Positions 48,150 to 59,800 of a DNA stretch of 64,000 bases are shown here, one piece after another; within the stretch, counting starts at the first letter, position 1; every line of letters begins with the position of its first letter. Position numbers and translations under genes: made by a program. The stretch is from Nyssa sinensis (Eukaryota; Streptophyta; Magnoliopsida; Cornales; Nyssaceae), in the NCBI GenBank assembly GCA_008638375.1, contig CM018032.1:50242501-50306500 (forward strand), read 5' to 3'. Below the pieces are notes generated by a model. It saw only the letters and a program-made list of their open reading frames with translations, was not told the origin of the DNA and searched no databases.

Positions 48150-49077
48150 GTCATCGCAAATATGATGAAAAAGTCATTAGTCTTGAATTACCATATTTTA
48201 GTGCAATTGGCAGTCTAATGTATCTTGCAAATTGTACATAGTCGAACATTACATTTGCTATTAATTTGCTGGCAAAATATAGTTATGCTCCAACTCGAAT
48301 ACATTGGAATAGTGTTCCATATTTTTACGCTATCTTCATGGAATAATTGATATGAGTTTGGTTTATTCAATAAACTCTAAATCACCATTAGTTAGGTATG
48401 TAGATGTTGGATATCTTTTGATCCACACAAAGTTAGATCACAAACAGAATGTGTTTACCTATGGCGACAATGTTGTATCATGGAAATTTACAAAGCGAAC
48501 AATGACTATCACTTTCTCAAGTCATTCAATAATCCAAGCACTCCAGGAGACAAGCTGCGAATGCATACGATTGAAATCTATAGTCTAACATATTCAGGAA
48601 TTATATGAATTATCTTCAATTAAAGATAGTCCAACAATAATATACGAAGATAATGCAACATGTATCGCACAAATTAAAGAAGACTATATTAAAGGAGACA
48701 GAATCAAGTACATTTCACCAAAGTTCTTTTATATTTATAAGTACTAGAAGAGCGGTAATATTAATGTGCAACAAATACGTTCGAGTGACAATCTAGCAAA
48801 TTTGTTCAAAAAGTCTTGCCCACAGCAACTTTCAAAAAACTAATACATAAATATCACCTCAAAGATCTTTTATGTTAAACTCATATTGCAATTAAGGGGA
48901 ACGGATATTAAAAAGACATTGACGAGTGGTAGACATCCAATTATGTTGTGAATATGGATGTCCACCTGAAGCATTGAATGAAGATGTCTCCCTAAAGCAT
49001 TGTGTTGGTTATTAAGAAGACACTAACTAATGGTAGACATCCAATATAGTTTTGTCACGGATTGTCAAATGGGGGGT
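48150..49077 (+). pseudogene. Copia pol 3' remnant (RT end, RNase H)
   Basis: Reading across stops gives IGSLMYLANCT, the end of Copia RT, then YADAGYL-like RYVDVGYLL, VVSWKFTKRTMTITFSSHS, the RNase H segment IIYEDNATCIAQIKEDYIKG and the final VQQIRSSDNLANLF. Gag, integrase and most of RT are missing, so the copy is 5'-truncated. The tail after 48850 carries two similar GGTAGACATCCAAT phrases and ends in a G-run just before an LTR. Confidence 0.85.
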
Positions 49078-49800
49078 TGTTAGGATTATGAGTCTTTCAT
49101 TGTGTTGGCTACTCCGAGTTGACAAAACTATTCGAGTTATATTGTATCCTTGGGTCTAGTTAGTCAGTTCTCAAGCCTTGTGTCACTTCGGCATCTGAGT
49201 TACATGATTATATACTATAATGTTAGGTATATACCAGCTTTTGTTTGATAATTAGCCAAGATATCAAGAACTCTACTACCATATTCTATATCATCATCTA
49301 GGGAATACAAACCTATGAAGACTCAAGGTTATGCGATTGGTAGAGTTCAAGGTTGCGTGGAGTTTACAACTGTGATTGAGCCATTCAAGGATTCGAAACG
49401 GTGGATCGTTTGAAGACTACTTGAGGACTCAAGTTTGGAAAGGTTTATACCATAAGCAAGGCTTGAGATGCAAAGTCTTTGTATTAGTAAGTGTCTTTAA
49501 TTGTCCTAGGTTCTTCTAGTAGATTGTGTGCATGTGGTTCAGAGCCTTTCGATTTTCCAAAGTAGATTCAGTAGGTCTGTGACAAGTTTTCTTATCCGAC
49601 AAAAATCTGTGTTGGTTCTTTACTACAGTTCATATATTATTGTGATATCACATAATTCAGTTGCACACAACGATAATCATGACTCGCATATAATTAATGT
49701 GAAATCTCAATCACATTCAAAGCAATTTAAAATCAAATAAGGTATTTGTTAAACTTGCTACATATACCAATTTATTGTTCCTCTAGGTCTAATCTTCTGG
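49078..49800 (+). repeat. Probable 3' LTR of the truncated Copia remnant
   Basis: A polypurine tract AAATGGGGGGT at about 49067-49077 is followed directly by TGTTAGGATTATGAG, as expected at the start of a 3' LTR. The right border is not defined, because no second copy is present for comparison. Roughly 700 bp is a guess. Confidence 0.55.
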
Positions 49801-52012
49801 TCTAGACATTTCATAGGATCGTCTCAACTATCCAGCGCAAGCCCATTCTAGGGCCTTCGCGTGTGGGGAGAGTGTGGTTTATCTGAAGGCCCAATGGGCT
49901 AGAATAAGGGCTTGTTTTATAGTTTTCGATGAGACTGGCCTATTGAATCTAGGTCCTAGGATTGTCTTATGGGTTGGATTTAGATCAAATCCGAGAGAAT
50001 CCTAATTCCTAAAATTTGGTCGAACCAAATCTAGATGCATTTGAATTTCGATACTTAATATAAAACCTAACCCATTTTTTATTTGCTCCATGTTTAATAG
50101 CTTTGTCTCATGAATCAAATTACCTACAAAACCTTAGTAGTAAACCGTGGTTTTGATGCTTTGTATGTGCTTGGCTTCAATTGAAAAATTCGCGTTTTGA
50201 AATAGGCCTGCCAAATCTCATTTGGAAAATGAAATTTTGAAAAAGTTATGAAAACTGGTTTCTCCAACTAATTTTATAGTTTTACAAGATTTACTGGTTT
50301 CTCCAACTTACTCATGGCTTGTCATTTGTGCATTACCCAATTTGTGCTATAAGCAATGGTACTTGCTATCAGAAGGGGAGATAAAGGGGAGGTCAATAGA
50401 GAGTTGTGGTTGTCGTCGATTTTGGAATTTTCTTCAACTTTTTATAAGGATGATTACAAGGTCGAATCCTTAAATGATCAAATCTAAACTCAGTTCATTA
50501 ATACATCAAATTATTAGGTCTAGATTGGATTTAATGCTTAGGCTGGTTAGGTCCCGATCACGTTGGATCTAAACTCGATCCTTAGACAGCCTTATTAGGT
50601 CTCCAACCCATTAACATCCTATATTAATTATTATTTAATAACCCTAAAAATTTAAAGAAAATTAATTTACTAATTTTGAAAATTATAAAATTTAGAAAAA
50701 AAATCATATTTAATAGTTAGAGGGGTGATGCTCAAAGTATTATGAAGAATTAATATTCATTAAAATAGATCGTAATGTATTAATTTCTTAATTAATTACA
50801 TGTGAAATTAAGTGTCTTAATTTATGATGGTTATGCACAAGAAAGTTTGGGTAATTATAAGCATATTGAGCTTAGATAAGAGACTCTTGATTATCTTGGG
50901 GTCATGTTGAAAAGGTTTGTCCCTGTTTCTTAATTTTAGTCTATTTCGGGTCATTTTGAAAATTTCAAGATAAATAAATATTAATGTTTAAAAGTTTCAA
51001 AAAAAATTATTTGGGGTCAAGCAAAATCGATTTAACTATGAATTTATATTTCATTTATGGATTAAATTGTTATGAAATATTATTCTGTTTATTATATAAA
51101 TTGATTTATTTGTATGATAATCACCAAATTGATTTGATATATTTTAATATAAGTCTGAGTTGTGATTTTTTTCACATCGTCCATTAGCTAGGGCCGATTA
51201 GAGTTGAAGCAGCGCCTCGTATAAATTGGTTCAAAAAAAAAAGTAGTATTTCCGCTAGATTTCGACTTTACAATTTCAAAGAAACAAATTTCGAAGTTAT
51301 TATCCATCGTCTACTCACACGGTCACACCTAATCGCCTCCTTAAGATTAGGTGTGAGTTGTGATAAGAATCTATTTCATGTCAGTAATGAATTACTACTG
51401 TTGATAATCAATTTTGTGTTGATATGATATTGTTGGAATCTGAATCTGTATCAACATAGGATTAATACCATTGGCATCTTATAAAATTATTGTGCCAACC
51501 AATGTAAATAATTATACTAGTTTCTAAAATATTGTTTGTTACCACAAGAATTGCAATAATGAAATAAATCTGTGTTTGTGACTATTGAACCACTCTTGAG
51601 TAATATAAAATTTTGTAAACTGTTGTGATTTCTCAGAAATTATTTTCAAATTAATTGTGATATTGGTTTGACCTATTTTGAATATATGTATATATATATA
51701 TATATATGTATGTATCAAAACAATCTTACTTGGCTTTCCAGTTTATCTCTTAATTTTTCATAGGTGAGTAGCAATCATCAACAGTGTAACTTTTAGTACG
51801 GAGTCTAGCACTTTGTACTTTAAATTTGATCTTCGGATTTAAGGTGTGACATTGGGTATTCAACCTGAAGACCTGTAACAATGGCCCTGTTATTTTGAAT
51901 TAAACATTAAACAAGAAAAGCAAGATTAGTATTATTCAAAGAAAATAAAAAGAAAAAGGATAGAAATATCACAACAGTACTAAATTGTTGTTTGTAGTTG
52001 GACAGCCTGTGT
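49801..52012. other. Gene-free spacer
   Basis: No supported gene. 49800-50600 has a higher GC content and CT/TC-rich phrases, possibly old LTR or LINE debris, but I cannot place it in a family. Confidence 0.35.

Positions 52013-52056
<44 letters not shown>
52013..52056. repeat. (TG)n(AG)n compound microsatellite
   Basis: About 10 TG units are followed directly by about 12 GA units. Confidence 0.95.
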
Positions 52057-52479
52057 CTATAAGGAACAGTAACAGAGGTGGCAGGTTCACATGGAAGCGT
52101 TACTGTGGGCCATGTTTGGGAAAAAAGGCACTTACCCAAGACAAAAGTAGCTCATGAGGCTTCTTCCTGGTTCCTGCGTCTCAACTTACCCTCGCTCTTC
52201 ATGACTATAATTTCACCGATCAAATCTCCTTAATTTTATTGTGATGGATCGAAGGAAACCACGTCGCCTTGACGTGTTGTGTGAGCTATGACGCTCGCCC
52301 TGTGACTTCCATTCTTTTAAAAAACCTCACATTTGTTTTATTAATAATTACATTAATTTTTCTTATTTTATTTAATAATATTAATTTTTTTCAATTAATA
52401 TTTATTTTAAAAATAATAAAATTATTTTATTTTTATATTTTTTTAGTTTTGATCAATTTTTTTTACTTTTCTTAAAGAT

Positions 52480-52790
52480 CTTTTTACTATTTAATTTAAA
52501 ATAAATGTAAGATCAATAACTTATTTTTACTTTTTATAAAAATAAATTTAAGGTTTTATTAATATTTATTTGAAAAATAAAAAAAATTAGGTCAAAATTT
52601 AAAAAATTTAAAAAAATATATAAAATATATAATTTTGTTATTTTAAAAAAAAATTGACTTGAATTGATATCTGTATATTGTTATATAAAGTATGAAAAAT
52701 CAGTATAATTTTAAGAATTTTAAAAAATATCAATATAATTTATATAAATCTCATAAAAAGTCAGTCTAATTTATTCTTTAAAAATTGACT
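52480..52790. repeat. Half-copy of the GGATAAATT foldback family
   Basis: AAATAAATTTAAGGTTTTAT, AATATTTATTTGAAAA and AATTAGGTCAAAAT match the inner part of 4798-5224. The right arm AATCAGTATAATTTTAAGAA also corresponds. The left arm is not recognisable. Confidence 0.5.
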
Positions 52791-53519
52791 CGACAAAAAT
52801 TCCTCTTTTATATTTTTATGATCGGGAACTTATCTAGGCAGTCCCATGGACTTACACCAGGATTTAATAAATTTAGATTTTAGAGAATCGAGTTTAGAAA
52901 ATTAATTATTAAAAAATATAATTAATTTTTTATTTTAGTATAAAATTGATTTCAATTATGAATTTTTTTAACTCTTTATAATATATATATATATGTATAT
53001 ATATTGAGTAGTAATAGTAGTGGATTTAGAATTAAAAATTATAAAAAAAAAAACTCATTTTGAGAATCAAGTTTTTGTAATTTCTAATTTTCACTCTAAG
53101 TCTTCTAATTTTCATTCATTCTGATTGCTTTCCCTCAAACTCTTAAATAATTCAGGATTAAAACATGCATTAGCCTATAAAAATCACTTTAGCTGACCGA
53201 GAATTTATATTCTTTATCGTAGCTGGTTCCTCCTACCCTTCAACAATATTCATAAATACCGAGATATGAACCCAACGACTTAAACCACTTTGAAGGTACT
53301 GCATTTCTTGTTGGGCGCGTGCATGACACTCTCACAAAGTCCGAACATTAGTCCCACTAACAATCTTACTTAGGAACAGTATAAAGTTTTCTAGATTTAA
53401 TGTTGTTTTGTTCTTTTGTCAGTTCAGTTTTTTTCTTTTCCTTTTTTCCTTTTTTACTTCGCTTTTTTTGGGTGTTGAGCCCACAGTCACGCACTGATGA
53501 CTCTCTCGGCATGTGTGAT

Positions 53520-53814
53520 TGAAAGCTGTATGTAACTCCATATATATATTGGTAGTAAATTGCTGGTCTCAGACCTGAGAGAGAGAGTGTGGTGCGTCCA
53601 AAGAAGAATGGACCTTTTTGCTGCACACCCACACTCCCAGTAGACCACAACCAGAAGCTTCTCTCTCATCTTTTCCCTGAACTCTATTTCACAATTCAGG
53701 TTCTGCTTTAAACTTCCCTCCACCTAGAAAGTGAGAGAGATTTATATATATATATATATATATATATATCCAAGTGAAGAAGCAAACTAAGGAGAGAAAT
53801 TCAGAGGGAGAATC
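53520..53814 (+). promoter_or_regulatory. BGAL3 proximal promoter and 5' UTR with a (TA)n tract
   Basis: A TATA-like CCATATATATATTGG near 53538 is followed by GA- and CT-rich sequence typical of a plant leader. A TA run of about 14 units at 53742-53769 lies 45 bp before the ATG and so is probably transcribed in the 5' UTR. The transcription start is inferred, not seen. Confidence 0.45.
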
Positions 53815-56800
53815 ATGGAAAGCCACTCCATTTCCAAGTGGTTGTTCATGTTCTGCTTGGTATTGCATCTGAGTTGTCAGCTGATCCAGTGTAGCGTGAC
53901 CTACGATAGGAAGGCCATTGTCATCAATGGGCAAAGAAGAATCCTCATCTCTGGCTCCATACATTACCCCAGAAGCACCCCCGAAGTATTCATAATCATT
54001 CCCATCTTATTATTTTTCTCCCTTACATTTTCTCGGGAAAACTCTCTCACTCTCATATTTCTGAAATATTTCTAATTTTCTGCCGTTTGGATGAAATTAA
54101 ATCTGCCTAGATGTGGGAAGATCTCATACAGAAGGCTAAAGCAGGAGGTCTGGATGTTATTGAAACCTATGTTTTTTGGAATGTTCACGAGCCTTCTCCT
54201 GGCAATGTACTTTACTTCCTCTCAATTTTTCTTTATTCTCTGCATTCTGTTTTTCCCTGTCTCTGCCCTGTTTTCTATGCCCCCCCCCCCCCCCCTCTAA
54301 TCTTGTTTGTTTTTCTATGTTTTGAATGGTTTTCAGTATAATTTTGAAGGAAGATATGATTTAGTTAGGTTCATAAAGACAATCCAGAAAGCAGGGCTCT
54401 ATGCTCATCTACGCATTGGGCCTTATGTTTGTGCAGAGTGGAATTTTGGGTACCCACCCTTTCTGTTCTTTCTCTAGATCTAACTGTCCTCTTTCTCTCT
54501 TCTTGTTTTGCGAATTAAGGGTTTCAATTTCGGTGTTGATCTACGTGTGTTTATTTTTCAATCCACTTTTCTTTTTTGTGTTTTGCACAGAGGATTTCCT
54601 GTGTGGCTGAAGTATGTTCCAGGCATCAGCTTCAGGACAGACAATGAGCCTTTCAAGGTCTCAATTCCTCACACACCCCCCCCCCCCCCCCCCGGGGGGG
54701 TTTTTTTTTTTTCTCATTTTCTCTTTCTCCAAACAGTAAATTGCTTAACAGGAGAAACAGCTGATTTACATTTACAAATATATGATTAAAATAAAACCAA
54801 TTTAATATTTGTAGATGGCTATGCAAGGATTCACTGAAAAAATTGTCAATTTGATGAAGAGTGAAAATCTTTTTGAGTCCCAGGGTGGCCCCATCATCCT
54901 CTCTCAGGTATGAATTTGGGGTCTCTAGCATTTCATTTTTTTTTTTCACTTTCTAATATTACTTCCTGGAATTTTCAGCTTTATATTTGTGCAAATATTA
55001 TAGTTAGAAGGCAAATTTATTGTGTTTGTGCAGATTGAGAATGAGTATGGACCACAAGGTAAGGCACTTGGAGCTCCTGGCCATGAATACATGACTTGGG
55101 CAGCAAATATGGCTGTTGGACTGGGAACTGGGGTCCCCTGGGTGATGTGTAAAGAGGAAGATGCCCCAGATCCTGTGGTGAGCAGTCCCTTACTTCCAAA
55201 CTGCCTGAAGTATTTTGGCTTGCATCTTGTTATTTTGTTTGACAAACAATATCTACACTGGGTGCTTCATTTAATTATATGACATAGTTATCTTAAAATT
55301 TCTATTTTTATGTGAAATAAGAAAATCATCTTCACCTTTACACATAACGACTCGTTAATCCTGCATGCAACCAATTGGGCTCTTGCTTAGTGAGGTGAAA
55401 GAGAGAAAATTTCTTCATAGAACTTGGTTAGGAAGACCTTAAATGCAAGTACAATTGGCTCTCTAGTAATTAATATTCAATAAATTGCTAATATGTATTA
55501 ATTAATAATCTTTTGAAGAACCGACTCCATTCCACAGAAAATATTTCACAATTCTATTATTTAATACATTTAAAAAAATCCTTTCATAGTATTAAATACT
55601 AGAATAGAAAAATACTTATATATATGTGTGTGTGTGTGTGTGTATACAAAATGGTAGTAACATTAATTTTTTTACTAATATGAAAGGAGATTAGGAGCTT
55701 TCTTATATTTTAAATTAGATATAATACATTTTTTTCTATGAAAATGTTTATCACCCTTGGGAATATATATGCAAGTCATATTTCTATGCTGAAAATAATA
55801 TATTTGTGAGGAATATTTCATTAATGAAAATCATAGAAAAACTTTATCTTTAATAATTCTATTAATTGATAATTTTTGGGTCTCCCAAGATCATTAATTA
55901 TTGGAGTTGACTATAAGTGTTTAGTTTCAATATCATTCTATCTTTTGTTTGACAAGATCAAGTTTAAGAACATTTTGCTGGGGACTGTTGACAGATAAAC
56001 ACGTGCAATGGCTTCTACTGCGATGCTTTCTCTCCCAATAGACCTTACAAACCAACTATTTGGACAGAAGCTTGGAGTGGCTGGTATCATATTTGCAGCT
56101 TTGTTTGATCTACCTGTATTCAGCTTGAAAAAAATCACCCATTCAACTCTGTTTTTAAATCACATTGTAAAAAGGTTTACGGAGTTTGGTGGACCAATTC
56201 GCCAGAGGCCAGTTCAAGATTTGGCATTTGCCGTTGCGCGATTCATACAAAAAGGAGGATCATTTGTTAATTACTACATGGTTGGTTTTCTGTAAATTTC
56301 TACCTTGGAGTACTAACAAATTTAGTTAAATTATTTTAAGCAAAACTAAGTTCCATGTGCTTGATGTAAAACAGTACCATGGTGGGACCAATTTTGGACG
56401 CTCTGCAGGAGGCCCTTTCCTCACTACCAGCTATGACTATGATGCCCCACTTGATGAATATGGTGAGAACAAAAATCTATTTTTTTTAAAGTAAAAGAAA
56501 CAAAAGGTAACAAGTCTAAATTCTTAGCAGTCCGAATTGCATCAAAAGCATAGCCATCATTCAGGTGTTTTAAGTAGTTTTCAGTAGTTTTAGATGTACA
56601 TGAACCCTTCTCTAAAACCTTGACTACTCATCTAAAGACTTGACTATTCATCCAAGGGTGGAACTAGGAAAATTATTAGAGGGAGGCTAGAAAATTTTGT
56701 AGGAATTTTGGGTTGGGCCAGAATTTTGGAGTGAAAAATGAGAGAAATTCTGGTAAAAAATTAAAATGGGCCAAAGTTTTGGGGGATGGGCTAAAATTTT

Positions 56801-59800
56801 GGATGAGAAATGAGAAAAATAATAAGTGAAGATTGGGTTGAGGTAAAATTTTGGGATGGGTTAACATTGAAAGGGACAAAATTTTACATGTATAAAAAAA
56901 AAAATCTAGAATTTGAGGGGGGCTGTAGCCTGTCTCAGCCCCCACGACCTTCCAGCCCTTGTACTCATCAGCCCATACCCTAGAATAATAGAACTTAAAC
57001 CACAAAGGAAACAAGTTCAATTCTGAAAGCTAATGCGTTATGATAATTAATTGTCACTCATCAATAAACCATATGCCTAAACTTTGGATGTAGCTAACTG
57101 CATCTCTGCATTAACTTGATAGGTTTGATCAGACAACCAAAATATGGTCATTTGAAGGAGCTTCATAGGGCTATTAAGCTATGTGAGCGAGCTCTGGTTT
57201 CAGCAGATCCCACTGTAACTTCTTTAGGGGGATTTCAACAGGTTTTCAACCCTTCTCTGCTTTTTGGTGTTGCACTTGTTATGCACAAGTTATAAATTTT
57301 TGCTGAATATTTTCCTTTTTCCAGGCTCATGTATTTTCTTCAGAAAATGGAGATTGTGCAGCTTTTCTCTCAAACTATGATACTAAGTCTGCTGCACGAG
57401 TGATGTTCAATAACATGCACTATAACCTGCCTCCTTGGTCCATCAGCATCCTTTCTGATTGCAGAAATGTAGTCTTCAATACTGCCAAAGTATGTGGTAG
57501 TACAGACTAGTGGACTTCATTACTTATGTGTTTAAGATACATATAGCCTTGGAATTGATAATTTTCTTTAATCCTAATTCCTATTACACCAAACTCTTTG
57601 ACTTTTTGAGATGACAATTTAATGTCACGCTTCCATTACAGGTTGGAGTTCAAACATCACAGATGGAAATGCTGCCGATCAATGCTGAGATGTTCTCGTG
57701 GGAGACTTATAATGAAGATATATCTTCTCTAGATGACAGCTCGACATTCACTTCTCTTGGTCTCTTGGAGCAGATAAATGTCACTAGGGATACTAGTGAT
57801 TATCTTTGGTACATAACTAGGTGGGGCTGACAACCAGAGTTATTAGTTTTTCCCCTGCAAGTGATTATATTGATGTCCTCTTCATCTCAAATTTCTTTCT
57901 GTGGAAAGTGAATGGCATGTTTCCATATTTCTCATTGCTGATGTCACTGCTGGTTGCCTCAGCGTTATTTATCAAAAACTGTGTTTCACCCGCTAACATG
58001 GCAGTAATTCATTGTTGCCTTTCTTTCTGTTGTTCTCATCCTTCCTCCTATTAGAACTCCTGAGCAATCACAATATATTCCATCTGTAGTGAAAGTAGAA
58101 CGATACCTAGAGTCCTAGACACAGTTATAAGAGGAAAACCTATCAGAAGTATGTGATATAGGGTGATTTAGATTATAGACCCAAGTGCAGAAAATTGGGC
58201 CCATCATATATGGCTTTGAGCTACCCTGCCTGTGTAATATTTGTGACCCAACAAGACTAAACAGTTTCATTCAGTGACATGGTTAATAAATTCAATGGTC
58301 TCATGTTGTGATCATAATCTTGTTAGAAGTATATTAGGATTACCTATATATTATTGTGATGCTAGGGTTAGGATTAGCCGCCACATATATATTATTGTGT
58401 AATACTAGTGTTATTAGGGTTCTATAGTTTATTTCTTTTATTTATACTTTCCATGTACAACCTCATAACCCTCCTATATAAGGAGCTCTCTTGTTTAGTT
58501 TCTGTAATGAATTCAGTCTAATACAATGTAGTCGTTTGAATTTTTCCTTCTCTCTCTTCTATCTTTCTTTTCTGTTTCTTGTCTCTTTTATGTTATTTCA
58601 CCAAATCTGACATGGTATCAGAGCCTCTCCTTCCTTGGTTTGATTCTTCTGTGGTTTAATTTACTCTGGCTGGTTCTAGTTCAACAAGTTTACAGCTTCT
58701 TTCCCTCTGATTTTCTCTCTCCCAGCCGCAGCTGTTCGTCTCACACGAAGCCCTAGCAACAGCGATCACTCACACCCACAGAATCCAGTCTCTCAAGCAG
58801 TCCCAAGGCCAGGCAGCCAGCCTACGTTATCCCCAAAACCAATGGTGCAGCCACCTCTGGTTTTTTTCTCAACAGCAGGCCCTCTTCCTCAATTGTCTCT
58901 CTGCTTCTCTCATAGCCATCCATCACCATGTCTTCCTCAAGATTTTATGTTCTGATATTTCTATTTCTCTCATCTTTTGCCCTTTCATCTGTTGCTGATC
59001 AGTCCTGTTCCAACCTCACCGTCCTTGTCAACATTCGATCAACCATCCGGCTCAGTTGTGACCATGTCACTGCTCCTCCCCATCCCTCAATGTTTGTCGC
59101 CTAGCCGCCACAACTTCTTTTGCTTTTCCTTTTCTTTTTTCCCTGTTTTTGTTCAGCCCAGCGCCACTTCTGTCTGTTTTCTTCTTCTATTTGCGCTGCT
59201 CTGCTCTCTTTTCTTTCTTTTCTTTTCTCTTTTCTCCTCTACCCCTGCGCCGCTTCTTCTCTTTTTGTTTTCTTCCCTTGCTTCAGCCACTGTTTGTTCG
59301 GTTTCATTTTTCTGTTCCGACGTTACCTTTGATTCTTTCTTTATTCTTCCTTTTCTCTACTGCGTCTTTGCTATTCCTTTTCTTTATTCTTTCTAATCCT
59401 AGCCGCCCCTCTGGTCCACGCTGTTTTTGCTCCTGGTTCTTTATTCTTTCTGCTCCTCTGGTCCATGCCGTTCCGCCTCAGCAAGCAGTGGGTCCGTCTC
59501 AGTCACAGTCACAGTCACAGTCACAGCCGTAGCCCCACATTAGGTCCCACCGTCTCAGCAGCCGCAATACTGATTCCATCTCAGCAGCAGTTCCTCTCTA
59601 GCATACTTCACCATCTCCGTTCTGCCCAACATGTGGCCTTGCCATTCTCATCATCGTCTGTTCCACCGTCTCAGCAAGCCGCAGTACTGGTTCTGTCTTA
59701 GCCGCCATGTCCGCTTGGGTTACATCTCCATTTCAATCACACCGCCACCAACTCAGCCACCAAGTCAACCAGTTCCCATTCAAATTTTGTTTGCAAACTC

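Noticed and set aside
28202..53814. A ROT3/CYP90C1 orthologue between the methylthiotransferase and BGAL3
   Set aside because: I looked for P450 features such as FxxGxRxCxG and ExxR and saw none.
55022..55282. BGAL3 exon 6 ORF taken as a separate gene
   Set aside because: It is one exon of BGAL3 read on into the intron.
56676..57020. 114-codon minus-strand ORF
   Set aside because: It is the reverse reading of dispersed repeat family X in BGAL3 intron 9.
58977..59701. Overlapping Ser/Phe/Leu- and Gln-rich ORFs in three frames
   Set aside because: They lie in the C/T-rich interior of the intron 12 retrotransposon. The amino-acid bias follows the base composition, and no Copia or Gypsy motif is seen.
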